55,689 nucleotides of DNA from an uncultured Prevotellaceae bacterium. GTDB taxonomy: Bacteria; Bacteroidota; Bacteroidia; Bacteroidales; Bacteroidaceae. How positions within the stretch are numbered: the first letter of the stretch is position 1; each line of letters starts with the position of its first letter. Shown here piece by piece: positions 1 through 7,906 of this stretch. Location of the stretch: NCBI GenBank assembly GCA_937915745.1, contig CALGGJ010000129.1, positions 1-55,689 of the forward strand. Direction: 5' to 3'. Position numbers and translations under genes: made by a program. The notes under the pieces were generated by a model. The model made no database searches, was not told where the DNA came from, and was given only the letters and a program-made list of their open reading frames with translations.

Positions 1-59
1 GCATGTGTTAAGCCTGTAGCTAGCGTTCATCCTGAGCCAGGATCAAACTCTTCATCCTA
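1..59 (-). rRNA. 16S ribosomal RNA, 5' end only (partial)
   Basis: Read on the minus strand, this is the conserved start of bacterial 16S rRNA: AGAGTTTGATCCTGGCTCAG followed by GATGAACGCTAGC, a Bacteroidota-like continuation. The rest of the gene lies beyond the left edge. Contigs often break at rRNA operons because these are repeated. The exact mature 5' end is uncertain by several bases. Confidence 0.95.
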
Positions 60-339
60 ATAATGTATGACTATGCGGACGCGCCGCCGGCTTCCCAAAA
101 GGGAAGAAGGTGACGGACCGCGTCTCTCTCCGATGTTGTGTTGTCCTTCGCGCCCAGGGCTCTGTATCCGCTCTTGTTCATAATATAACCGCTTACCTGA
201 CGACCCGCACGGCATGGAAACCAGGCGGGATGAAGGTAAGGGAATCGACGTATCTTGCTTGTCAACGGCCGCCGGAGGCCGGAGTGGGAACACACACGGC
301 GGATGGGCGGCGTTGCTGCCTTGTTTGCTTGTTCGCAGT

Positions 340-353
340 CTTTCAAAGAACTC
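340..353 (-). promoter_or_regulatory. boxA-like antitermination element in the rRNA leader
   Basis: On the minus strand this reads GAGTTCTTTGAAAG. It lies between the rRNA promoter and the 16S gene and resembles the boxA antitermination signal of bacterial rRNA leaders. The assignment rests on position and partial match only. The rest of the leader (60-339) shows no gene that I can support. Confidence 0.4.
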
Positions 354-394
354 GTTTATGACGTGCCTCCGGGATTTTTTCCCGAAAGCGAGTG

Positions 395-425
395 CAAAGG
401 TACGGACTTTCCGGCAACCGGCAAA
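395..425 (-). promoter_or_regulatory. rRNA operon promoter, Bacteroidota type
   Basis: On the minus strand TTTG (422-425) is followed by exactly 19 bases and then TACCTTTG (395-402). This is the Bacteroidota primary sigma factor consensus, and it points at the 16S gene about 335 bases downstream. It is one of the best promoter matches in the window. Confidence 0.85.
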
Positions 426-590
426 ATATTTGACGGACTTTTTTGGGGAACGGAAAGGATTTTACCGTTTCGGTGACTGCGGTCAAGCGGAAACACAATT
501 TTATTTATACGTGCGCGCGAGGAAAAGACAGCAGACGGGAAAAAGGGAGGAAAAGGAGGAAAGGGAGAATGGAGGAAAAAAGGGAGGGGG

Positions 591-751
591 GACGCGGGAC
601 CACGGCGGGAAAACCGCCGTGCACTGACGAAGGGAGGAAAAGGAGGGAAGGGAGAAGGGAGGGAAAAGGGAAGGTGGAAGACGCGGGACCACGGCGGGAA
701 AACCGCCGTGCGCTGACGAAGGGAGGAAAAGGAGGGAAGGGAGAAGGGAGG
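591..751. repeat. Two long direct repeats, each with a GC-rich hairpin and a purine-rich tail
   Basis: Two near-identical copies start at 591 and 680, about 89 bases apart. Each opens with GACGCGGGAC and carries a perfect hairpin CACGGCGG-GAAAA-CCGCCGTG (601-621 and 690-710). Each then runs into G/A-only sequence of the GGGAGGAAAAGG kind. Purine-rich sequence of the same kind also lies just upstream (536-590). Open frames here are low-complexity (Lys/Arg/Gly-rich or Pro/Ser-rich) and look spurious. The rest of 426-1217 holds AT-rich sequence and one more tandem repeat, and no gene. Confidence 0.8.
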
Positions 752-1030
752 ATGGGAAGATTTTTGCTGTACGGATATCAAAAGAATTATGCTGGTGATG
801 AAATATTGGGGATAATATAAAGAAATAGACTGATGGCTGGAGGCTGGACAAAAAATAATCATTATCTTTGTGGAGGGAAAAGGGCCGAATATCAGAAGAT
901 GGGCTCTAACAAAAGAGGGAAGGTAAAGGCTTTAATAACAAAAGGAGACCGCATACGAAAGATGGGACCTAAATATAATTGGGGGATACAGGCATGAATA
1001 ACACAAAAAGCCGAGGTACTTGAGGTACTT

Positions 1031-1087
1031 AAGATACTGATGGGTATTTAAGATACTGATGGGTATTTAAGATACTGATGGGTATTT
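1031..1087. repeat. 19-bp tandem repeat, three copies
   Basis: Three exact units of 19 bases (1031-1049, 1050-1068, 1069-1087), each containing AAGATACTGATGGGTATTT, lie 130 bases upstream of the first gene. A partial unit precedes them. The function is unknown. It could be a slippage product or a binding array. Confidence 0.85.
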
Positions 1088-1217
1088 AAGGCATAGAAAT
1101 AATATTTAAACGGGAAAGAGAAACTTAAATAAAAATCGAGGACTCAGATACTTTTTACAAGAACCTGATATATATCACAAGAATCAGAATATATAAAATT
1201 ATTAAATTTGATGAATC

Positions 1218-2273
1218 ATGAAAAAGGCGATTACATGTTTGCTCGCAATGCTGGGGCTGAACTCGGCTTGCGGTCAGCTACAGTATGAGACGACCGATGT
1301 CGAAGGTTTTGCCAAACTGACTGACAATCCCGATGTCACAGTAGTAGATGTACGTACGGCTGACGAATATGCCGGGGGTCATATTGTCGGAGCTGTCAAC
1401 ATCGACGTGAACAGTTCTGACTTTATGGATAAGGCTAAATCGTTGCTCTCAAAAGGCCGACAAATAGCCATGTATTGCCGTAGCGGCCGTCGTTCGGCCA
1501 ATGCGGCCGATAAATTATCGTCGGCAGGATATAAGGTTGTGAACCTGAAAGGCGGTATCACGGCCTGGATTTCAAAGGATAAAAAAGTTACTACCGACAC
1601 ACACGAGACAGATTTGTTTGTGACCCTGAGTGGTAAGACCGTACGGTTTTATGCTCTGATGCATGCCAGCATCCGCATCGAATATGACGGCATTGAGATT
1701 GAGGTTGACCCTGTAGGCCGTCTTGGCAACCGCAGTACTGACTACTCGTCGCTGCCGAAGGCTGATTATATACTTGTGACCCACGAGCATGGCGACCACT
1801 TCGACCAAGGAGCCATAAATACTCTGAGTGGTGCCAATACGTCTATCATCACTAATGCGCGTTGCCGCGACATGATGGATAAAGGCGAATCGATGGCCAA
1901 CGGTGACAGCCGCCAACTGGCCGCCGACATAGCGGTTGAGGCCGTGCCGGCATACAATTATACGGAGGGTCGCACACAGTTTCATCCTAAAGGTCGTGAC
2001 AACGGCTTTGTCTTGACGTTAGACGGACTTAGAATTTATATTGCAGGTGATACTGAAGACATTCCAGAAATGGCCGACATAAAGGATATTGACATTGCCT
2101 TCATGCCTTGCAACCAACCATACACCATGACCACAGGTCAGCTTACCAACGCTGCACGCATTGTAAAGCCGAAAGTATTATTCCCTTATCACTATGGACA
2201 GACTGATGTCAGTGCCGTACCAGCAGAACTGGAGGGTGACGGTATAGACGTGAGGATAAGGCACTACGAATAG
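1218..2273 (+). CDS. Exported rhodanese / metallo-beta-lactamase-fold hydrolase fusion
   Basis: A 351-residue protein with two enzyme domains. After an N-terminal hydrophobic segment (about 1-20, with Cys18 in an imperfect lipobox) comes a rhodanese domain (about 25-120) with the active-site loop CRSGRR at 87-92, so the sulfur-accepting Cys87 is intact. The second half is a metallo-beta-lactamase fold of the UPF0173-like hydrolase type, with the metal motif THEHGDHFD at 188-196 and a later GDTED segment. Rhodaneses move sulfane sulfur. Some metallo-beta-lactamase partners are persulfide dioxygenases, but this one resembles the UPF0173 branch, so the substrate is unknown. It stands alone behind a repeat-rich region. 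No convincing promoter was found; a TAAATTTG at 1203 is too close to the start. Confidence 0.85.
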   Translation: MKKAITCLLAMLGLNSACGQLQYETTDVEGFAKLTDNPDVTVVDVRTADEYAGGHIVGAVNIDVNSSDFMDKAKSLLSKGRQIAMYCRSGRRSANAADKLSSAGYKVVNLKGGITAWISKDKKVTTDTHETDLFVTLSGKTVRFYALMHASIRIEYDGIEIEVDPVGRLGNRSTDYSSLPKADYILVTHEHGDHFDQGAINTLSGANTSIITNARCRDMMDKGESMANGDSRQLAADIAVEAVPAYNYTEGRTQFHPKGRDNGFVLTLDGLRIYIAGDTEDIPEMADIKDIDIAFMPCNQPYTMTTGQLTNAARIVKPKVLFPYHYGQTDVSAVPAELEGDGIDVRIRHYE

Positions 2274-2298
2274 ACGCCATAAACCAGTCTGACGACAG

Positions 2299-2967
2299 AT
2301 GACCGCCATAAAGATACACTCAGCAGCAGGACTTGGTACATTCATTCAAGAAATAGGATTCCTGCCCCTACTTGACAGTGGCATAGCAGGTTACAGTGCC
2401 GATGCACTTGTGGATTCCGACTGTCGCTACGTGGTGTTTCCCGACGGCGGCTGGGACTGGCCCCTGTGGAAATGGAAAGGTCCGATAGTGACCGACGGCA
2501 GCTGCGTGTATGGCAAGTTTTTTGCAGGTAAGGCCGGTTTCATAAGCCGCCAGTGGTGGCCGCACTTCTACAACTACCGCCGTACACACTACCCCACCCC
2601 TGCTGAAGGCAGCATAGAAGAGAGCATACTGATGACCCTGCGCGAAAGCGGCAGCCTCATCACCCGTGATCTGCGTGCGGCTTGCGGCTTCACCGGTACC
2701 AACATGCGCAGCAAGTTTGATTCCTACATCACCCGTCTGCAGATGTCGTGCCACATAGTGACCGAGGATTTTGTGTATCCGCACGACAAGCACAATCGCG
2801 AGTACGGATGGGGATGGGCGTTGCTCACCACCCCCGAGCAGTTGCTTGGCCGCGATGCCTGTCAGTGTGAGCAAACAGCGGCCGAGTCTGTCAACCTCAT
2901 TTTAGACCACCTGACTAAACACCTGCCCGGAGCCAGCCGTGAGCAAATAGCCAAAATCATAAGATAG
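2299..2967 (+). CDS. AlkZ-related winged-helix DNA-binding protein
   Basis: A 222-residue protein rich in Trp, with the stretch PLWKWKGPIV and then CVYGKFFAGKAGFIS and WWPHFYNYRR. I recognise this pattern from AlkZ-related proteins, relatives of DNA glycosylases that excise alkylated or cross-linked bases. The middle (about 100-160) could form winged helices. It ends one base before the start of a Y-family polymerase gene, so the two are almost certainly co-transcribed. That neighbour supports a role in DNA damage processing. Catalytic residues cannot be assigned from the sequence alone, and the activity is inferred from family and context. Confidence 0.6.
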   Translation: MTAIKIHSAAGLGTFIQEIGFLPLLDSGIAGYSADALVDSDCRYVVFPDGGWDWPLWKWKGPIVTDGSCVYGKFFAGKAGFISRQWWPHFYNYRRTHYPTPAEGSIEESILMTLRESGSLITRDLRAACGFTGTNMRSKFDSYITRLQMSCHIVTEDFVYPHDKHNREYGWGWALLTTPEQLLGRDACQCEQTAAESVNLILDHLTKHLPGASREQIAKIIR

Positions 2968-4470
2968 ATGTCGGAGCGCACCTACATAGCCATCGACCTG
3001 AAGTCGTTCTACGCCTCAGTGGAATGTGTGGACCGCGGCCTCGACCCGCTGACCACCAACCTTGTCGTGGCCGATGCCAGCCGCACGGAGAAAACCATCT
3101 GCCTGGCCGTGTCGCCCCCGCTCAAGGCCTACGGACTCAGCGGCCGCTCGCGTCTGTTTGAAGTGGTGCAACGTGTGAAGGAGGTAAACATGGAACGAAA
3201 GCTGAAGGCCCGACGTGCGTTCAGCGGGCAATCGGCCGACAGCAACGAGTTGCAGGCGCATCCCGACTGGGAGTTAGACTATATTATAGCACCGCCACGC
3301 ATGAGGTACTACATAGACACGAGCAGCAAGATATATGAAATTTACCTTAAATTCATTGCCCCCGACGATATACATGTATATAGTATCGATGAGGTCTTCA
3401 TCGATGCCACCGACTATCTGTCGATGTACAACATGACCGCCCGCGAGCTTGCCATGACGCTGATACGTTCCGTGCTGCAATCGACCGGCATCACGGCAAC
3501 AGCCGGCATCGGTACCAACCTATATTTGTGTAAGGTAGCGATGGACATCGTGGCCAAACACATACCGGCCGACCGCGACGGGGTGCGCATAGGCGAACTC
3601 GACGAGATGACCTACCGACGCACACTATGGAACCTGAAACCCATCACCAAGTTCTGGCGTGTAGGTCACGGAATAGCCGAGCGTCTGGCTCCCTACGGCA
3701 TCGACACAATGGGCAAGATAGCCCGCATATCGATTGACAACGAGGAACTGCTCTACCGTTTGTTTGGTGTGAATGCCGAATTGCTGATCGACCACGCCTG
3801 GGGATGGGAACCCTGCACCATCGACAAGGTGAAGGCTTATCGTCCGGAAACCAATTCGTTCAGCAGCGGACAGGTGCTCAGCACAGCCTACGACTGGAAG
3901 AAAGCACGGGTTGTGGTAGGCGAGATGGCCGACTCGGTGGTTCTCAACCTGGTTGACAAACGGCTGATGACCGACCAACTGGTGCTTACCATCGGCTATG
4001 ATGTCGAAAGCCTGTCGGACACCGACGGACAGCCAGGTTATTCAGGTCCCGTGAAGATAGACCACTATGGGCGCACCGTGCCGAAACATGCTCATGGCAG
4101 CATCAGCCTGGGCGGCCACACATCGTCTGACAAAATCATAAGCAAGGCAGTGATGGAGCTGTACGACCGCATCATCAACCGTGACTTGCTCGTGCGACGC
4201 ATCAACCTCACTACCAACCACATCATCAGCGAGGCAGATGCCATCAAGGCCGCAAACTCACGTCAGCTCGACTTGTTTGCCGATAGCGAAGCAGCACTGG
4301 CTGCACGCAAGGCCGAAACGGCGCGGCTCGACAAGGAACGTCGCATACAGGAAGCACGGCTGAAGATAAAGAAGCGGTTTGGCAAAAACGCCATACTCAA
4401 GGGGATAAACTTCGAAGAAGGTGCCACTGCACGCGAACGTAACAGACAGATAGGAGGACACAAAGCATGA
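2968..4470 (+). CDS. Y-family (translesion) DNA polymerase
   Basis: A 500-residue polymerase of the DinB/UmuC superfamily, which copies past damaged bases. The first metal-binding motif is IAIDLKSFYASVE near the N-terminus (Asp10), and the catalytic SIDE motif is at 139-142 (YSIDEVFID). A helix-hairpin-helix segment (about 225-260) and a little-finger domain follow. Length and layout fit the UmuC-like group that sits beside yolD-like genes in Firmicutes and Bacteroidota. The start abuts the AlkZ-like gene, and the stop overlaps the YolD-like start by four bases (ATGA), suggesting translational coupling. No SOS-type operator was recognised upstream. Confidence 0.92.
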   Translation: MSERTYIAIDLKSFYASVECVDRGLDPLTTNLVVADASRTEKTICLAVSPPLKAYGLSGRSRLFEVVQRVKEVNMERKLKARRAFSGQSADSNELQAHPDWELDYIIAPPRMRYYIDTSSKIYEIYLKFIAPDDIHVYSIDEVFIDATDYLSMYNMTARELAMTLIRSVLQSTGITATAGIGTNLYLCKVAMDIVAKHIPADRDGVRIGELDEMTYRRTLWNLKPITKFWRVGHGIAERLAPYGIDTMGKIARISIDNEELLYRLFGVNAELLIDHAWGWEPCTIDKVKAYRPETNSFSSGQVLSTAYDWKKARVVVGEMADSVVLNLVDKRLMTDQLVLTIGYDVESLSDTDGQPGYSGPVKIDHYGRTVPKHAHGSISLGGHTSSDKIISKAVMELYDRIINRDLLVRRINLTTNHIISEADAIKAANSRQLDLFADSEAALAARKAETARLDKERRIQEARLKIKKRFGKNAILKGINFEEGATARERNRQIGGHKA

Positions 4471-4661
4471 GCGAAGACTATAGCGACATAATCAACCTGC
4501 CACACCATGTGTCGGTGCGCCACACCCGCATGTCTATGGAGTCACGTGCAGCCCAGTTTGCCCCGTTCGCCGCACTTACCGGATACAGTCAGGCCATCAG
4601 TGAAACCATCGATTTGCACAATCAGAAATATGAGCCACAAACCGTACCCTACGACGAATGA
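4467..4661 (+). CDS. YolD-like small protein
   Basis: A 64-residue protein carrying INLPHHVSVRHTRMSMESRAAQF at the N-terminal half (shown here in part: NLPHHVS and MSMESRAAQFAPFAAL). This is the hallmark of YolD-like proteins encoded next to UmuC-type polymerases. Its start overlaps the polymerase stop by four bases. The role is not established; it is thought to work with, or regulate, the polymerase in the way UmuD does. The family call is firm, the function is not. Confidence 0.85.
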   Translation: MSEDYSDIINLPHHVSVRHTRMSMESRAAQFAPFAALTGYSQAISETIDLHNQKYEPQTVPYDE

Positions 4662-4745
4662 AGCCCCGTTGTAGCAAACGCTCACAGCACTCACAACCAC
4701 TTTTTTTTTGCATTGAACTGAAAAAAACCTGCTCGAAAATAAACT

Positions 4746-4777
4746 TAAAATCATCAAAACGCTAATGACCGATTTGG
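4746..4777 (-). repeat. Dispersed 32-bp motif, copy A
   Basis: On the minus strand this starts CCAAATCGGTCATTAGCG and ends TTTTGATGATTTTA. It is identical over all 32 positions to copy C at 35015-35046, and matches copy B (27239-27270) at all but four. Similarity to copy B continues downstream for about 20 bases (GTTTATT...GAGC.GGTTTT). It lies 85 bases after the YolD-like gene, within a 507-base gap (4662-5168) that has no supportable gene. Confidence 0.85.
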
Positions 4778-4870
4778 CATAAAGAAGAAAAAGGCCGAGG
4801 ATGCAGGAAAATAAAGCTGCGGGCAGTGACGGAAAACGCTGAAAGTACGGAGGAAAACTTAAAACCGTCT

Positions 4871-4912
4871 TTCAGTTTATTAAAATTGTGGTCAGGATTT
4901 TAATAAACTGAA
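4871..4912. other. AT-rich perfect 16-bp inverted repeat
   Basis: TTCAGTTTATTAAAAT (4871-4886) is followed after ten bases by its exact reverse complement (4897-4912). A competing pairing is possible between TGGTCAG (4889-4895) and CTGACCA (4931-4937). It could be a terminator stem, a protein-binding palindrome or an alternating RNA structure. There is no T-run to settle it. Confidence 0.7.
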
Positions 4913-4952
4913 CGACAATTTTTATAAATTCTGACCAGAAATTAAAGAATAA

Positions 4953-5030
4953 GAGCGTACGCTCAGGCAAATTCTTCCGAACGCGCATAAGTTTTCTCGT
5001 ACGCGCACAGGCTTTCTTCCATACGCACGA
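4953..5030. repeat. Degenerate 22-bp-period palindrome array
   Basis: Starts with the perfect 12-bp palindrome GAGCGTACGCTC (4953-4964). ACGC cores follow at 4959, 4981, 5001 and 5023, that is at steps of 22, 20 and 22 bases, each preceded by C/T-rich sequence. It belongs with the clearer arrays at 17598, 27098 and 52225. It lies upstream of tsaB, and upstream of motif copy A when read in that motif's orientation. Confidence 0.6.
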
Positions 5031-5118
5031 CACCCCCGATATCATGCCGTAGAATGGCAAAAACCATACCGGCTCAGAGAGGTTTGACATGTGATATGTT
5101 AAAAATAGTCAATACAGG

Positions 5119-5149
5119 ATTGCAGAATCGCAAATAATTATTACCTTTG
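5119..5149 (+). promoter_or_regulatory. tsaB operon promoter
   Basis: ATTG (5119-5122), 19 bases, then TACCTTTG (5142-5149). This is a good Bacteroidota promoter, 20 bases ahead of the tsaB start. It is the likely main promoter for the following run of housekeeping genes. Confidence 0.75.
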
Positions 5150-5168
5150 CATACTAAACCGGAGTATT

Positions 5169-5867
5169 ATGTCTTGCATACTACATATCGAAACATCGAC
5201 CGATGTATGCTCAGTCGCAGTGAGCCAAGACGGCGCCCTCATCTATCAGCAAGCCTATACAGAAGGCCCGTCGGCATCCCAGCGCCTGGGCGGCATGGTG
5301 GAAGAAGCGCTGTCGTTCACCGACAGCCATGCCATTCCGTTCGATGCCGTAGCGCTGAGTCAAGGTCCGGGCAGCTACACAGGCCTGCGCATAGGTGCCA
5401 GCATGGCAAAGGGAGTGTGCTACGGTCGCGACCTGCGTCTCATAGCATTGCCCACCCTTGAGGTGATGTGTGTGCCGGTGCTGCTCTTACACGACGATTT
5501 GCCTGACGACTCACTGCTCTGCCCCATGATAGATGCACGCCGCATGGAGGTATATACCTCGCTCTATGACCGCGCCTTGCACCAGCAGACCGCCACCGAG
5601 GCCAAGGTGATAGACCCGTCGGCCTTTGCCGAAGAACTCGAGAAACACCCCATTTACTTCTTCGGAAACGGCTCCGGCAAGTGTCGCGACACCATCGTCC
5701 ACCCCAATGCCCACTTCATCGAAGGCATAACGCCTCTGGCCAAGTGGATGAGTCCGTTGGCCGAGAAAGCACATGCACGGGGGCAATTTGCCGATGTGGC
5801 ATACTTCGAGCCATACTACCTGAAAGAATTTGTGGCAATAAAAAGCCGTAACCCGCTGTCGGTATAG
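5169..5867 (+). CDS. tsaB: tRNA threonylcarbamoyladenosine biosynthesis protein TsaB
   Basis: A 232-residue ASKHA-fold protein with ETSTDVCSVAV near the N-terminus and SQGPGSYTGLRIG at 64-76, both diagnostic of TsaB. TsaB acts in the cytoplasm as the scaffold partner of TsaD, with TsaE, to make the t6A modification on tRNAs that read ANN codons. The length is normal for the family. It heads a long forward gene run and has its own well-formed promoter just upstream. Confidence 0.95.
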   Translation: MSCILHIETSTDVCSVAVSQDGALIYQQAYTEGPSASQRLGGMVEEALSFTDSHAIPFDAVALSQGPGSYTGLRIGASMAKGVCYGRDLRLIALPTLEVMCVPVLLLHDDLPDDSLLCPMIDARRMEVYTSLYDRALHQQTATEAKVIDPSAFAEELEKHPIYFFGNGSGKCRDTIVHPNAHFIEGITPLAKWMSPLAEKAHARGQFADVAYFEPYYLKEFVAIKSRNPLSV

Positions 5868-5948
5868 CTCAGACGGAATATGCGGAAAGACGACATACAC
5901 TATTCATTACCCATTACGAACTATTCATCATAAACCAAAACGCATCAA

Positions 5949-6548
5949 GTGGACTACAACACAAAAAGAGACAAACTGGTGCTGCCCGAGTATGGCAGAT
6001 GCATACAGGACATGGTACACTATGCCATGAGCCTCGACAACCGCAGCGAACGCCAGCGCTGCGCCTACACCATCATAAGCCTCATGGCCAACATGCAGGC
6101 ATATACAGGCAACGAAGACGACTTCTACCAGAAACTCTGGAACCACCTGGCACTCATATCCGACTATCAGCTCGACATCGACTACCCTGTAGAGATACAA
6201 CACATCGACGACAACCAGATACACCGCGAACGAGTGGCCTACCCCCAGCAGCACATCAAGCGCCGCCACTACGGCTCGATAGTAGAAAAGCTGGTGAGAC
6301 ACCTCAACGAGATGGAGCCAGGCGACGAGCGCGACGAACTGACACGCCTTGTGGCCAACCAGATGAAACGCGACCTTGCCAGCTGGAACAGCAACGCCAT
6401 GGACGACGAGAAAATACTGGAAGACCTGGCGGAATACACAGACGGAAAGATATCGCTGCTGTCAAACGAAATAAACCTCATCAGCGACAAAGACGTGTTT
6501 GCCGAACTGCAACAGACACTCACACCAAAGAAAAAACGCAAGAAATAA
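5949..6548 (+). CDS. DUF4290 family protein
   Basis: A 199-residue, mostly helical, charged protein beginning MDYNTKRDKLVLPEYGR, which I recognise as the Bacteroidota-specific DUF4290 family. The function is unknown. The start is GTG, chosen because the conserved N-terminus begins there. The C-terminus is strongly basic (PKKKRKK). Its stop codon overlaps the murA start by one base. The DUF4290-murA pairing is common in Bacteroidota and suggests a link to cell-envelope growth, though this is only context. Confidence 0.85.
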   Translation: MDYNTKRDKLVLPEYGRCIQDMVHYAMSLDNRSERQRCAYTIISLMANMQAYTGNEDDFYQKLWNHLALISDYQLDIDYPVEIQHIDDNQIHRERVAYPQQHIKRRHYGSIVEKLVRHLNEMEPGDERDELTRLVANQMKRDLASWNSNAMDDEKILEDLAEYTDGKISLLSNEINLISDKDVFAELQQTLTPKKKRKK

Positions 6549-7855
6549 TGGCATCATTCATCATAGAAGGCGGACACCAGCTCAGTGGCGACATCACTCC
6601 CCAAGGCGCCAAAAACGAAGCCCTCGAAGTGATATGCGCCACACTGCTCACCTCCGAAGCAGTGACCATAAGCAATGTACCCGACATCCTCGACGTCAAC
6701 AACCTCATCGAACTGTTACGACAGATGGGAGCCAGCGTCACAAACCACGGCAACCACACATGGACCTTCAGCGCAGCCAACCTCAACACCGACTATCTGC
6801 AAAGCGATGAATTCATACGCCGCAGCGCGTCGTTGCGCGGCTCGGTAATGCTACTCGGCCCGTTGCTCGGACGATTCCACCACGTCTGCGTGGCCAAACC
6901 CGGCGGCGACAAGATAGGACGGCGCCGGCTCGACACACACTTCATGGGCATCAGCGAGCTGGGAGCCACATTCAACTACAACCCGACACGCAGCTTCTAC
7001 GAGATAGAAGCCAGCCACCTGCGCGGAAAATACATACTGCTCGACGAAGCATCAGTCACCGGAACGGCCAACATCATCATGGCCGCCGTACTGGCCGAAG
7101 GTACCACACAAATATACAACGCCGCCTGCGAACCATACATACAGCAACTCTGCAAGATGCTCAACCACATGGGAGCAAACATAAGCGGCATAGCATCCAA
7201 CCTGCTCACCATCGAAGGAGTGAAAACACTCCACGGCACACAGCACACCATACTGCCCGACATGATAGAAGTAGGATCGTTCATAGGCATGGCAGCCATG
7301 AACGGCAACGGAGTAAGAATCAAAAACGTATCATACGACAACCTCGGCATCATCCCCGACACGTTCCGGCGCATGGGAATAACCATCGACCGCGACGCCG
7401 ACGACATCATCATCCCCCACCACCGGTACTACGAGGTAGGCCCGTTCATGGACGGCAGCATCATGTCGTTTGCCGACGCACCATGGCCAGGCCTCACCCC
7501 CGACCTGCTCAGCGTACTGCTCGTGGTGGCAACCCAGGCAAAAGGGTCGGTACTGATACACCAGAAGATGTTTGAAAGCCGCCTGTTCTTCGTCGATAAA
7601 CTCATCGACATGGGAGCACAAATCATACTGTGCGACCCACACCGTGCAGTAGTCATTGGACACGACCACCGATTCCAACTGCGAGGCAGAAGCCTCACAT
7701 CGCCCGACATACGAGCCGGTATCGCACTGCTCATCGCCGCAATGAGTGCCGAGGGAACAAGCCACATAAGCAACATCGAACAGATAGACCGCGGATACGA
7801 AGACATCGAAGCACGCCTCACAGCACTCGGAGCGAAGATAATGCGCGAAGCATAA
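6548..7855 (+). CDS. murA: UDP-N-acetylglucosamine 1-carboxyvinyltransferase MurA
   Basis: The first committed enzyme of peptidoglycan synthesis; it transfers enolpyruvate from PEP to UDP-GlcNAc in the cytoplasm. The 435-residue protein begins MASFIIEGGHQLSGDI, with the substrate loop QGAKNEALEV. The usual reactive Cys in PGGC is Asp121 here (PGGDKIGRRRLDTH). The frame stays open far upstream, but the family N-terminus fixes the start at 6548, where ATG overlaps the DUF4290 stop. An Asp at this position is known in naturally fosfomycin-insensitive MurA enzymes, so insensitivity is inferred. Confidence 0.96.
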   Translation: MASFIIEGGHQLSGDITPQGAKNEALEVICATLLTSEAVTISNVPDILDVNNLIELLRQMGASVTNHGNHTWTFSAANLNTDYLQSDEFIRRSASLRGSVMLLGPLLGRFHHVCVAKPGGDKIGRRRLDTHFMGISELGATFNYNPTRSFYEIEASHLRGKYILLDEASVTGTANIIMAAVLAEGTTQIYNAACEPYIQQLCKMLNHMGANISGIASNLLTIEGVKTLHGTQHTILPDMIEVGSFIGMAAMNGNGVRIKNVSYDNLGIIPDTFRRMGITIDRDADDIIIPHHRYYEVGPFMDGSIMSFADAPWPGLTPDLLSVLLVVATQAKGSVLIHQKMFESRLFFVDKLIDMGAQIILCDPHRAVVIGHDHRFQLRGRSLTSPDIRAGIALLIAAMSAEGTSHISNIEQIDRGYEDIEARLTALGAKIMREA

Positions 7856-7906
7856 AGCCGCAGCCAAGCCAACAAACCGCCGGAAACAACCACAAGGCCA
7901 AACCAG

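Noticed and set aside
356..862. Pro/Ser-rich reverse ORF of 168 codons and its forward partners
   Set aside because: It translates the purine-rich repeats and part of the rRNA leader. Low complexity and repeat-derived; no family resemblance.
1203..1210. TAAATTTG as promoter of the rhodanese fusion
   Set aside because: Only seven bases from the start codon and with no -33 box at the right distance.
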